Assembly (NCBI GenBank): GCA_046756405.1
Contig: JBHHWH010000042.1
Coordinates: 1 to 20,636, forward strand
Source of the DNA: JBHHWH01 sp046756405
GTDB taxonomy: Bacteria; Actinomycetota; Acidimicrobiia; Spongiisociales; ZC4RG35
Direction: 5' to 3'
DNA: 20,636 nucleotides
The notes under the pieces are model-generated. The model was not told the origin of the DNA and searched no databases. It was given only the letters and a program-made list of their open reading frames with translations. Both the position numbers and the translations under genes were made by a program. This document shows, piece by piece, positions 1 through 8,904 of this stretch. Each line of letters opens with the position of its first letter. Position 1 is the first letter of the stretch.

Positions 1-15
1 CACCTCGGATTTGGA

Positions 16-34
16 CAGGGCCCGGGCCGCCCTG
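16..34. other. small hairpin upstream of mmsA
   Basis: CAGGGC (16-21) and GCCCTG (29-34) are perfect 6-bp complements around a 7-nt loop. It could belong to the end of an upstream gene outside the window. No T-tract follows, so terminator function is not shown. The remainder of 1-86 shows no convincing promoter that I can fix. Confidence 0.25.
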
Positions 35-86
35 GGATTGACGTGACCATGTTCTGCTGCGTTGCGGAATCGGTAGGGTTGAGGGC

Positions 87-1580
87 ATGAAGCGCATACT
101 CCACTGGATCGACGGCAAGCCCACAGAGGGGACCGGCGATCGTTCCGGACCGGTTTTCAACCCGGCGACGGGCGAGCAGACCAGCGAGGTGACCTTCGCC
201 TCGGCTGCCGACGTGCACACCGCCGTCTCCGCGGCCAAAGCGGCCTTCGAGTCGTGGAGGCACTCGCCGCTGACCCAGCGCCAGAACATCCTGTTTGCCT
301 TCCGTGAGCTGGTGGCGGCCCGCCGGGACGACATCGCCCGACAGTTGACCGCCGAGCACGGCAAGACCCTCGACGACGCCCGCGGCGAAGTACAGCGCGG
401 TCTCGAAGTCATCGAGTTCGCCTGCAACATCGCCCACCTCCTCAAAGGGGAGTATTCCGAGCAGGTCTCGACGGGCGTAGACACCTACACCATCCGACAA
501 CCGCTGGGAGTTGTAGCCGGCATCACCCCGTTCAACTTCCCGGCGATGGTCCCCATGTGGATGTACCCCATCGCCATCGCCTGCGGAAACACCTTCGTTC
601 TCAAGCCCTCGGAGAAGGATCCCTCGGTCAACCTGATGGCAGCGGAGATGCTCGCCGAGGTCGGTCTCCCCGACGGGGTCTTCAACATCGTCCACGGTGA
701 CAAGGAGGCGGTGGATGCGATCCTCGCCCATCCGGATATCGCCGCAGTCTCCTTCGTCGGCTCGACCCCAATTGCCCGCTACATCTACGAGACGGGCACC
801 AAGAACGGCAAGAGGGTCCAGGCCCTGGGCGGAGCAAAGAACCACATGATCGTGCTACCCGACGCCGACCTCGACCTGGCCGCCGACGCCGCCGTGTCCG
901 CCGGCTACGGATCAGCCGGGGAGCGGTGCATGGCGATCTCCGCGGTGGTGACGGTTGGCGATGCCGGCGACCCCCTGATCGAGAGCATGCAGACCCGCAT
1001 CGAGAAGCTGAAGGTGGGTCCTGGCGACGAGCCGGGAGTGGAGATGGGTCCCCTGGTGACCAAGGACCACATGGAGCGGGTACGCCGCTACATCGACCTC
1101 GGCGAGGACCAGGGTGCAGTCCTGGTTGCCGACGGGCGGGACTTCCGCGTCGACGGCCACGAGGACGGTTTCTTCGTCGGGCCGACCCTGTTCGACCAGG
1201 TGACTCCGGAGATGACCATCTATCAGGAGGAGATCTTCGGTCCGGTGCTGTCCACGGTGCGGTTGGAGCACTTCGAGGATGCCATCAGGCTGATCAACGA
1301 GAACCCCTACGGGAACGGCACCGCCATCTTCACCAACGACGGTGGGGCGGCGCGCAAGTTCCAAAAGGAGATCGAGGTGGGCATGGTGGGAATCAACGTG
1401 CCCATCCCAGTACCCCTCTCCTTCTACTCCTTTGGCGGGTGGAAGAACTCGATCTTCGGCAGCCACGCCATCTACGGACCCGAGGGCGTCCACTTCTACA
1501 CCCGGCAAAAGGTCGTCATCTCCCGCTGGCCCGACCCCATCCATCGCGGAGTCGACCTGGGCTTCCCTACCCACGGCTAG
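87..1580 (+). CDS. mmsA: CoA-acylating methylmalonate-semialdehyde dehydrogenase
   Basis: A 497-aa aldehyde dehydrogenase of the ALDH6 (MmsA/IolA) type. The family oxidises methylmalonate semialdehyde or malonate semialdehyde to propionyl-CoA or acetyl-CoA with NAD+ and CoA, in valine or inositol/beta-alanine breakdown, in the cytosol. Seen: the early ITPFNFPAMVPMWM segment, the FVGSTPIARYIY nucleotide-binding region, LGGAKNHMIVLPDADLD, and the catalytic thiol in GSAGERCMAIS (Cys281). GGAKNHM where other ALDHs carry a Glu general base is typical of the CoA-dependent ALDH6 branch. Full family length (about 490-500 aa). The start ATG is preceded by a weak GAGGG at 81-85. It runs convergently into the DUF3179 gene, with only 4 bp between the two stop codons. 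No other inositol or valine genes are in the window, so the pathway cannot be assigned. Confidence 0.93.
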   Translation: MKRILHWIDGKPTEGTGDRSGPVFNPATGEQTSEVTFASAADVHTAVSAAKAAFESWRHSPLTQRQNILFAFRELVAARRDDIARQLTAEHGKTLDDARGEVQRGLEVIEFACNIAHLLKGEYSEQVSTGVDTYTIRQPLGVVAGITPFNFPAMVPMWMYPIAIACGNTFVLKPSEKDPSVNLMAAEMLAEVGLPDGVFNIVHGDKEAVDAILAHPDIAAVSFVGSTPIARYIYETGTKNGKRVQALGGAKNHMIVLPDADLDLAADAAVSAGYGSAGERCMAISAVVTVGDAGDPLIESMQTRIEKLKVGPGDEPGVEMGPLVTKDHMERVRRYIDLGEDQGAVLVADGRDFRVDGHEDGFFVGPTLFDQVTPEMTIYQEEIFGPVLSTVRLEHFEDAIRLINENPYGNGTAIFTNDGGAARKFQKEIEVGMVGINVPIPVPLSFYSFGGWKNSIFGSHAIYGPEGVHFYTRQKVVISRWPDPIHRGVDLGFPTHG

Positions 1581-1584
1581 GGGA

Positions 1585-2982
1585 CTAAGGACTCCACACC
1601 AGGGTCTCGGGGTTGAACTGGCTCCAGGCGAACCAGTAGGCCTGGTGGCTGACCAACTCGTTGCCCTGGGAGTCATAGACCCGCAAGCCCCCCTCCTGTC
1701 TCACGGTCAGACCGGCGAGCGTCACCTCGTCCCCCGCGGCGATGGCCAGGGTCGCCGCCCCGAGAGGGAAGGCCACCGCGGTGCCATCGGGGGCGATCAC
1801 CCCAACCACCAGCTCCTGGACTGCCAGCCTCGGGTCCACGTCTCCCACCGGGAAGATGGGGCCGTTGGCGTCCCGGCCACCTAAGGGGTCTAGGGGGTAT
1901 TCGAATCCGATTCCTCCGTCCTCGGCGATGATCCGGGTGTCGGAGTGGGCCAGTTTCCAGTCGCCCCAGGTGGAGGTCACCACCGAGACCTGTTCCAGGA
2001 CGACACCGGCTTCACCGAGTGGTCCCGTCAGCGCCTGGCCGGTGAAGGTGTTGAACATCGACCATGTGTTGACGTCGTACATCACCTTGTTGGACCGTGA
2101 CAGAAGCCCTGAGGTCCGTAGCACCACCCGGTCGGTGCCGGGAACGTTGTCGGTGTAGTAGGCCTGCGGGGATCCACACAGGGTGCAGTAGGGAATGCCC
2201 AACTGGCGGTCTCCTAGGGTGAGGTTGGCCATCTCGTGGACCTCCATCTGGTTCTTCGGCAATGCCAGGGCCTCACCGTTCACCACCACCCCGAAGACGA
2301 TGCGATCGTCGGGATACCAGGTCCCACCGGCGGCGTCGGTGGTGGCTGGGTCATCTAGGGAGGGAATGCAGTTACACACGCGGTTGTCACCGAAGGGCCG
2401 GTCGTCAGGAAGGACACCGCCCCAGGTGATCAGACGCCAGTCGACCCCGTGGTCCTCGCGGAAGAAGCGGTCCCACCCCTCATAGATTGTGGCGTAGAGG
2501 CGCCGTTTCAACTCCGGATAGCCTTCCCAGGCGGGAAGGTCCCAGGCGATGAGGAGGTTGGTGGTCCAGACGAAGTCGGGGCCGAAGGCAGAGCCGCGAT
2601 CGGCTCCGGTGAGGGCGGTGAAGGCCGCCACCAGGTCGTCCCGGGGGCCTCCGCCCTGTTGGAACCGGAGCAGATCGGCGATTACCCAGGCTGCTCGAGC
2701 ATCGCCGGCGGCGACCACCTCGTCGAGGGGGTCGGTGGTGAAGGCGGTGCTGAAGACCCGGTCGACCATGAAGAGGAGGGCTGCTTCAGTGTCCGGGTCG
2801 AGGGGTCCGGCGGGAACGTCAGGAGCGGGAGGGCTCTCTGGGATGGGCGAGGTCGAAACGGAGCCCGGCTGGATGCTTGCAGGGGTGGGATCCGCGTCTT
2901 GGTCCGTCGTGGCGTCGATCCCGGAGATGGTGGCGGAGCAGGCAGTGACCAAGGCAAGGGCGAACACCCCGAGCCGATTCAT
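1585..2982 (-). CDS. DUF3179 domain-containing lipoprotein
   Basis: 465 aa from ATG 2982, chosen because it opens a lipoprotein signal (MNRLGVFALALVTAC, lipobox Cys15); the frame is open 67 codons further upstream but those are low-complexity Arg/Ser. A Pro/Thr/Ser-rich linker (about residues 16-60) is followed by a helical region and then the DUF3179 core: IPYCTLCGSPQAYY, a VLRTSGLLSRSNKVMYD segment, and WSMFNTFTGQALTG. The end, YWFAWSQFNPETLVW, also matches what I know of the family. The function of DUF3179 is not established; it is an exported protein with a conserved CxxCG. An extra Cys pair is seen in RVCNCIP. It lies 43 bp downstream of the last gene of the heat-shock operon, so read-through is possible. 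No clear Shine-Dalgarno precedes the start. Confidence 0.85.
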   Translation of the reverse strand: MNRLGVFALALVTACSATISGIDATTDQDADPTPASIQPGSVSTSPIPESPPAPDVPAGPLDPDTEAALLFMVDRVFSTAFTTDPLDEVVAAGDARAAWVIADLLRFQQGGGPRDDLVAAFTALTGADRGSAFGPDFVWTTNLLIAWDLPAWEGYPELKRRLYATIYEGWDRFFREDHGVDWRLITWGGVLPDDRPFGDNRVCNCIPSLDDPATTDAAGGTWYPDDRIVFGVVVNGEALALPKNQMEVHEMANLTLGDRQLGIPYCTLCGSPQAYYTDNVPGTDRVVLRTSGLLSRSNKVMYDVNTWSMFNTFTGQALTGPLGEAGVVLEQVSVVTSTWGDWKLAHSDTRIIAEDGGIGFEYPLDPLGGRDANGPIFPVGDVDPRLAVQELVVGVIAPDGTAVAFPLGAATLAIAAGDEVTLAGLTVRQEGGLRVYDSQGNELVSHQAYWFAWSQFNPETLVWSP

Positions 2983-3025
2983 GGGAGGGAAGGTAGCTGG
3001 GCCCGGGTTTCGTAGAGGTAAAGAC

Positions 3026-3292
3026 CTAGACGACCAGCTCGCGGACCTCCGAGAGGGCGTGCTCCCCGTTGGCACTATGGGGGAGGAGCTGGACTCTGAT
3101 CCGCTCTCCTGCGGGGGTCTCCAGCTCCACCACCAACGCCTTGCCTTCCACGGCGCTGCCCCGCAGCACTTGAAGGACCCCATGGAGATGACCGAGGTCG
3201 GAGGCCGGCTGAAGGTTCACCATGCCTACGGTGAGCAGGACTCCGTCCTGGCCATAGATGCGGACAGGTCCGGCATAGGCGTCGGCCATCAC
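3026..3292 (-). CDS. small hypothetical protein, last gene of the dnaK operon
   Basis: 88 aa, unrecognised. Its ATG overlaps the hspR stop codon (ATGA at 3292-3289), and a second in-frame ATG follows immediately, so translational coupling to hspR is likely. The sequence is soluble and non-repetitive, with beta-rich stretches (VRIYGQDGVLLTVGMVNL, GKALVVELETPAGERIRVQL) and no signal peptide, membrane segment or cysteine. The tight overlap is the main argument that it is real. Position at the end of the chaperone operon suggests heat induction under HspR control, which is inferred. It could also be a lineage-specific protein unrelated to chaperones. Confidence 0.6.
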   Translation of the reverse strand: MMADAYAGPVRIYGQDGVLLTVGMVNLQPASDLGHLHGVLQVLRGSAVEGKALVVELETPAGERIRVQLLPHSANGEHALSEVRELVV

Positions 3293-3678
3293 CGCCTCCG
3301 GAACATAGGTCGGATTTCGCTGCGGAGGACGATCTCGCCCCGGTAGGCGCGTTCCATCTCGTCTACCCGGCGTTCCATCTCCTCTTCGATGGCATCGAGC
3401 TTGTCACGGAGGCGTTCCAGTTTTCTCTTCAGCCTCCGGTTTTCCTCTTGAAGTTCCAACACTCGCCGCACACCTTCCAGGTTGAGGCCCTGACTGGTCA
3501 TCTCCTGGATGAGTTGGAGACGCTCGATGTCCTCCTGGGAGTAACGCCGGGTGCCTCCCGGGGTGCGCTCGGGGGAGATAAGCCCTTTCCGCTCGTAGAT
3601 GCGCAGGGTCTGGGGGTGCATCCCCGCCAGCTCAGCGGCCACCGAGATGACGAAGACTGCTCTGCTTGGGTCGCTCAT
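3289..3678 (-). CDS. hspR: HspR, MerR-family heat-shock repressor
   Basis: 129 aa. An N-terminal MerR winged helix-turn-helix (about residues 9-78: ISVAAELAGMHPQTLRIYER, then KGLISPERTPGGTRRYSQED) is followed by a charged coiled coil (about 75-115), the dimerisation helix. In Streptomyces HspR represses the dnaK operon by binding inverted repeats at its promoter, with DnaK as co-repressor; the gene order dnaK-grpE-dnaJ-hspR here is the same. There is no cysteine-based metal or redox site, as expected for HspR rather than SoxR or MerR. It starts 16 bp after the dnaJ stop and overlaps the following small ORF by 4 bp. The predicted operator is the inverted repeat at 7275-7293. Confidence 0.93.
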   Translation of the reverse strand: MSDPSRAVFVISVAAELAGMHPQTLRIYERKGLISPERTPGGTRRYSQEDIERLQLIQEMTSQGLNLEGVRRVLELQEENRRLKRKLERLRDKLDAIEEEMERRVDEMERAYRGEIVLRSEIRPMFRRR

Positions 3679-3694
3679 GGTCTGTTCACCTCCA

Positions 3695-4816
3695 TCATCT
3701 CAGGTGAGCCCGCACATCCTCGGTCTCATACTCGGCCAACTTCTCGAGGAGCTGCCTCTCCTCCTTGGTCAGCCGGGACGGAACGGCCACCTGAACGGTG
3801 ACCAGTAGATCGCCCGGCTTGCCCCGCTCCGGGGTGATGCCCTTTCCCCGCACGCGGAAGGTCTTGCCGCTGGGCGTACCCGGGGGGATCTTCAACTTGA
3901 CCGCGCCATTGAGGGTGGGTACCTCGATCTTGGTGCCGAGGCTGGCCTCGGTGTAGGTGACGGGCACGGTCAAGGTGAGGTCGTTGCCCTTCCGGCCGAA
4001 GGTGCGGCTGGGGGCCACCCGGACTCGGACCAGTAGGTCTCCGGGGGGTCCCCCGTTGCGACCGGGAGCACCTTTGCCCCGGAGCCGGAGGATGTCTCCG
4101 TCCTTGACCCCGGCGGGAATCTTCACCTTTACCTGCCGGGTCCGCTTCTCCACTCCGCTGCCGTGGCACACCCGACATGGGGTTTCGATGATCCTCCCCG
4201 ATCCTCCACACTGGGGACAGGGCTGGCTAAAGGAGAAGAAGCCCTGGTCCTGGGCGATCACGCCCCGGCCGCCGCAGGTGGGGCACGCGGTTACCGCGGT
4301 TCCGGGTTGGGCACCGGAGCCGCCGCAGTGGGAGCAGGGAGCATCACCGCGAACCTTCACCGCGGTGGTCACCCCCTCCGCTGCCTGTTCGAAGCTGAGG
4401 GTCAGCTCCGTCTCTAGATCGGCGCCCCGTACCGGTCGCGTGGTCCTGGAACCGGTGCGGAACCCGAACAGGTCGCCAAGGCCTCCGAAGCCGCTCAGCA
4501 GGTCCTCGATGTTCTCCACCCTGATCCGTTGGCCGCCGAACCCTTCGAAACCACCCGGGCCGCCGAAGCCTCCGAAGCCGCTGGCGGCCATTCGACGTAC
4601 CTGGTCATACTCCTTGCGCTGCTCTGGATCGGAGAGGGTGGCGTAGGCCTCAGAGATCTCCTTGAACTTCTCCTCGGCTTCGTTGTCCCCCGGGTTGGCG
4701 TCCGGGTGGTACTTCTGGGCGAGCTTGCGGTACGCCTTCTTGATGTCGTCGGCGCTGGCGTCCTGGGAGACGCCCAGGACCGCATAGAAGTCCTTCTCGA
4801 CCCAGTCCCGGTTCAT
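3695..4816 (-). CDS. dnaJ: chaperone protein DnaJ (Hsp40)
   Basis: 373-aa class I DnaJ, the co-chaperone that delivers clients to DnaK and stimulates its ATPase. Seen in order: J domain (residues 8-75) with the essential HPD at 37-39; Gly/Phe-rich region (about 79-120); four CxxCxGxG zinc repeats at 161-168, 178-185, 200-207 and 214-221; C-terminal substrate-binding domain ending near 373. All eight zinc cysteines are present. The ATG overlaps the grpE stop codon (ATGA, 4816-4813), so translation is coupled. Length is normal for the family. Confidence 0.97.
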   Translation of the reverse strand: MNRDWVEKDFYAVLGVSQDASADDIKKAYRKLAQKYHPDANPGDNEAEEKFKEISEAYATLSDPEQRKEYDQVRRMAASGFGGFGGPGGFEGFGGQRIRVENIEDLLSGFGGLGDLFGFRTGSRTTRPVRGADLETELTLSFEQAAEGVTTAVKVRGDAPCSHCGGSGAQPGTAVTACPTCGGRGVIAQDQGFFSFSQPCPQCGGSGRIIETPCRVCHGSGVEKRTRQVKVKIPAGVKDGDILRLRGKGAPGRNGGPPGDLLVRVRVAPSRTFGRKGNDLTLTVPVTYTEASLGTKIEVPTLNGAVKLKIPPGTPSGKTFRVRGKGITPERGKPGDLLVTVQVAVPSRLTKEERQLLEKLAEYETEDVRAHLR

Positions 4817-5407
4817 TCCTCGACTTTCAGGGCGACCAGAGCCGGCCGCAGCACCTTCCCGTTGATCCGGTAGCCACGCCGCAGCTCCTCGGTGACCACC
4901 AACTCACCTCTGCCTTCGGGTGCCCCCGCCGGCTCGTGAAGCTTGGGGTCGAATCGCTCTCCAATGGTGGGGATCACCTCGAGGCCGTGGGCCTCAAGAG
5001 CCTTGAGGAGCTGTTCTCGGGTGTTGATCATCCCTGAGTAGAGCTGGCGTTCCCCGTCGGTCTTCGGCTCGAAGCCCAACGAGGCATCGAAGGTGTCGAG
5101 GGTGGGCAAGAGTTCTCTGACCACCTTCTCCACGGCCCGCTCCAGTGTCGCCGCCTGTTCGCGTAGGGCCCGCTTGCGGTAGTTGTCGAAGTCGGCGGCG
5201 ACGCGCTTGAGGTCGTCGAGGTAGGCGGTCCCCTCGTCACGCGCCTCCTTCAGCTCCCGGAGCAGCAGGGCGATGGCTTCGTCCTTGTCGTCGGGAAGCT
5301 CCAGCCCCAGCTCGTGGGGGTCGGGCGCAGGCTCCTCGGCGGGGAGGGCCTCGACCACCGCGGTCGAACTCTCCTCTGCCTCTTCGGTGACCTTGTCGGC
5401 TGTGACC

Positions 5408-5415
<8 letters not shown>
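4813..5415 (-). CDS. grpE: GrpE nucleotide exchange factor
   Basis: 200 aa from ATG 5415; a longer reading from 5457 would extend further into dnaK and adds only basic residues. Acidic disordered N-terminus (about 1-50), long coiled coil (about 50-110, containing LKRVAADFDNYRKR, the typical GrpE core) and a C-terminal beta domain (GLEVIPTIGERFDPKLHEP, then GYRINGKVLRPALVAL). It releases ADP from DnaK. The start lies inside the last codons of dnaK (8-bp overlap, 5408-5415), and the stop overlaps the dnaJ start by 4 bp. Confidence 0.95.
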
Positions 5416-7228
<1,813 letters not shown>

Positions 7229-7269
7229 GATGTTTCAAACCTCCGGGTCGCAGTAATAGGTGATTCACA

Positions 7270-7298
7270 AGTGTACAACCTGAGTGAGGTTGTGTCAT
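7270..7298 (-). promoter_or_regulatory. dnaK operon promoter with candidate HspR operator
   Basis: On the minus strand, ATGACA (7298-7293) and TACACT (7275-7270) are separated by exactly 17 bp, giving a housekeeping-type promoter about 42 nt before the dnaK ATG. A perfect inverted repeat ACAACCTcactcAGGTTGT (7293-7275) fills the spacer, sharing one base with each hexamer. A repressor there would block RNA polymerase. Known HspR sites (HAIR, roughly CTTGAGT-N7-ACTCAAG) are similar in layout but not identical in sequence, so assigning it to HspR rests on context. Confidence 0.6.
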
Positions 7299-7328
7299 AT
7301 TTCCTGAAATTGCCCGCGAGGGGGAGGT

Positions 7329-7754
7329 TCAGGAACTGAGTGAGCGGATGTATTCCACCAGATCGGAGATCTCCTGTTCGGTGAGGCGTTCCCCGAAATC
7401 GGGCGGCATGATGGGATCGAAGCCCGCTACCACCTGTTGGGAGGGCTCGACGATGGAGTTGAACAGGTAAGTGTCATCGGCGACCACCGATTCTCCTGAT
7501 GCTAGGGGACGGCTGGAGCCGGCCAGGCCCTTCCAGGTCGGCCCGACGCCCGGCGTGCCGTCGGTGCTGTGACAGGCGAGGCATCCCAACTGCTGGGCCA
7601 GGGCTTCGCCCCGGGCAGCGGTTTCGGTGTCCACCACCACGGGGACCGTGGTCGCCGTGGTCTCCTCCAGGCTGGCTCCGGAGAAGTAGAACATCCCTGC
7701 GCCCAGGGCGAGAACCACGACGACGGCGAGGACGGCTTCTCTCCAACTTGCCAT
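7329..7754 (-). CDS. membrane-anchored c-type cytochrome
   Basis: 141 aa from ATG 7754; the longer open frame upstream runs through the divergent amidase gene and is a shadow. N-terminal membrane anchor or uncleaved signal (residues 5-24), a Thr/Val linker (30-45), then one cytochrome c domain. Haem-binding CLACH is at 58-62, and a probable axial Met116 lies in DPIMPPDFGERLTEQE. The domain resembles the cytochrome c segment fused to subunit II of caa3-type oxidases, but no CuA domain is present, so this is a free-standing electron carrier. It should face outside the cytoplasmic membrane. It is divergent from the amidase with 45 bp between starts. Confidence 0.88.
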   Translation of the reverse strand: MASWREAVLAVVVVLALGAGMFYFSGASLEETTATTVPVVVDTETAARGEALAQQLGCLACHSTDGTPGVGPTWKGLAGSSRPLASGESVVADDTYLFNSIVEPSQQVVAGFDPIMPPDFGERLTEQEISDLVEYIRSLSS

Positions 7755-7799
7755 GGGGCGGAACGGTAGACGACCGGGAGGGGAATCTAGGGTTGTGTG

Positions 7800-8804
7800 A
7801 TGGTCTCGCTGACGCGACGGCAGCTCCTCCTCCCCGGGGCGTCGCCGTTTCTCCACTCTCCCCACGGCGGGTTTTTCATTCATCCTCGTTCCGACTGGGC
7901 GATCGACCGGCCCCCCAAGGGTCCTCTCGCCTCCGAGGAGGTGAAGTTCCTCATTGTCCACCACTCCGCCTCCCGCAACGGCCACACTGGGGCCGATGCC
8001 CCGGCGATCCTGCGCAGCTTCTACGACTACCACACCGGCTCCAAGGGATGGAACGACATCGCCTATAACTTCCTCATCGACTCCGACGGGGGGATCTGGG
8101 AGGGCCGGTTCGGCAGCCTGGACGGTCCGGTGGCGGGGGACGCCACCGGCGGCAACCAGGGCTTTACCCAGTTGGTGTGCATCATCGGCGACTACAACAC
8201 CGCCCACCCCACCCGGGCCTCCCTCGACTCCCTGGTCTGGCTGCTGGCCTGGCTAGCCAACCGTTACGGGGTGTCCACCGCCCCCGGGTCGGAGGTGACC
8301 TTCGTTTCCCGGGGCTCCAACCGCTGGCCCGAAGGGACCGAGGTGGTCGCTTCCACCATCACCGGCCACCGCACCATGTCCAAGACCACCTGTCCCGGCG
8401 ACAACTTGTGGGCGTATGTTGTGGGCGATCTCACCGCTGACGTGGAGGCGTTTCGCACCGGCGGCACCCTTCCTCCCGCCTCGACCGCCTCTACCACCTC
8501 TACCACCTCTACCACCTCTACCACCTCTACCACGCAACCCCATCAGCACCCGACTACGACCTCCACCACAACCACCACGACCACCGCCACAACCTCCACA
8601 ACCACGACGAACACACCCGTTCCGACCACTCCGCCGGCGAGTGTCCTCCCATCATCGGCTTCAAGCGCGGCAGTGCCGCTCGCCGCGCCGGCACCTCCCG
8701 CTATCCCCCTGTATCTGGCTCGGACGGCCGCCGGGGCCGTCCTAACCGGTGGGCTGGGCTTGTTCCTGTGGCGCTACCGCCGCATCACCAGGCGCCGTCA
8801 CTGA
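7800..8804 (+). CDS. membrane-anchored N-acetylmuramoyl-L-alanine amidase (Amidase_2/PGRP type)
   Basis: 334 aa from ATG 7800 (a GTG sits one codon earlier). The N-terminus TRRQLLLPG could be a Tat-like signal, though its hydrophobic core is short. The Amidase_2 domain (about 30-215) shows the zinc ligands His54 or His55 in IVHHSA, His190 in ITGHRTM and Cys198 in TTCPG. The family cleaves the bond between muramic acid and the stem peptide. A Thr/Ser low-complexity linker (about 225-285) follows, then a C-terminal membrane segment (about 303-325) ending in basic WRYRRITRRRH. The enzyme is therefore tethered with its catalytic domain outside the cell, the linker acting as a wall-spanning stalk. 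The linker encodes a 9-bp tandem repeat. Confidence 0.85.
   Translation: MVSLTRRQLLLPGASPFLHSPHGGFFIHPRSDWAIDRPPKGPLASEEVKFLIVHHSASRNGHTGADAPAILRSFYDYHTGSKGWNDIAYNFLIDSDGGIWEGRFGSLDGPVAGDATGGNQGFTQLVCIIGDYNTAHPTRASLDSLVWLLAWLANRYGVSTAPGSEVTFVSRGSNRWPEGTEVVASTITGHRTMSKTTCPGDNLWAYVVGDLTADVEAFRTGGTLPPASTASTTSTTSTTSTTSTTQPHQHPTTTSTTTTTTTATTSTTTTNTPVPTTPPASVLPSSASSAAVPLAAPAPPAIPLYLARTAAGAVLTGGLGLFLWRYRRITRRRH
8489..8533 (+). repeat. five perfect 9-bp tandem repeats (CTCTACCAC) in the amidase linker
   Basis: CTCTACCAC is repeated exactly five times without interruption, with a degenerate copy just upstream (from 8480) and related Thr/Ser codons continuing to about 8630. The unit is three codons, so copy-number change would alter linker length without breaking the frame. 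Confidence 0.9.
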
Positions 8805-8854
8805 CGGCCTCCCGACACTCCTAAATCGTCGTCCGCCCGACAGAGCTGCCTTTT

Positions 8855-8898
8855 CCCGAGCGTCGGGGCGTGTTGTGCCTTTCGTGACCGAAAGGAGG
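8855..8898 (+). promoter_or_regulatory. hairpins in the leader of the 308-aa membrane gene, one covering its ribosome binding site
   Basis: CCTTTCG (8878-8884), loop TGAC, CGAAAGG (8889-8895) form a perfect 7-bp stem. Its 3' arm includes the first bases of the strong Shine-Dalgarno AAAGGAGG (8891-8898), 6 nt before ATG 8905. A smaller hairpin CCCGA/TCGGG lies at 8855-8867. RBS occlusion would allow translational control, but this is inference from sequence alone. Confidence 0.45.
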
Positions 8899-8904
8899 GC
8901 ACAC

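Noticed and set aside
912..1676. 254-codon minus-strand open frame inside mmsA
   Set aside because: Antisense shadow of a well-recognised dehydrogenase; no domain and no ribosome site.
7270..7298. Exact HAIR consensus for HspR at the dnaK promoter
   Set aside because: The canonical CTTGAGT-N7-ACTCAAG is not present; only a different inverted repeat of similar layout is seen, so I do not call it a HAIR site.
7755..8207. N-terminal extension of the cytochrome
   Set aside because: Runs antisense through the amidase gene; the signal anchor begins at 7754.
8480..8640. CRISPR-like array
   Set aside because: The 9-bp units are contiguous without spacers and lie in frame in the Thr-rich linker.
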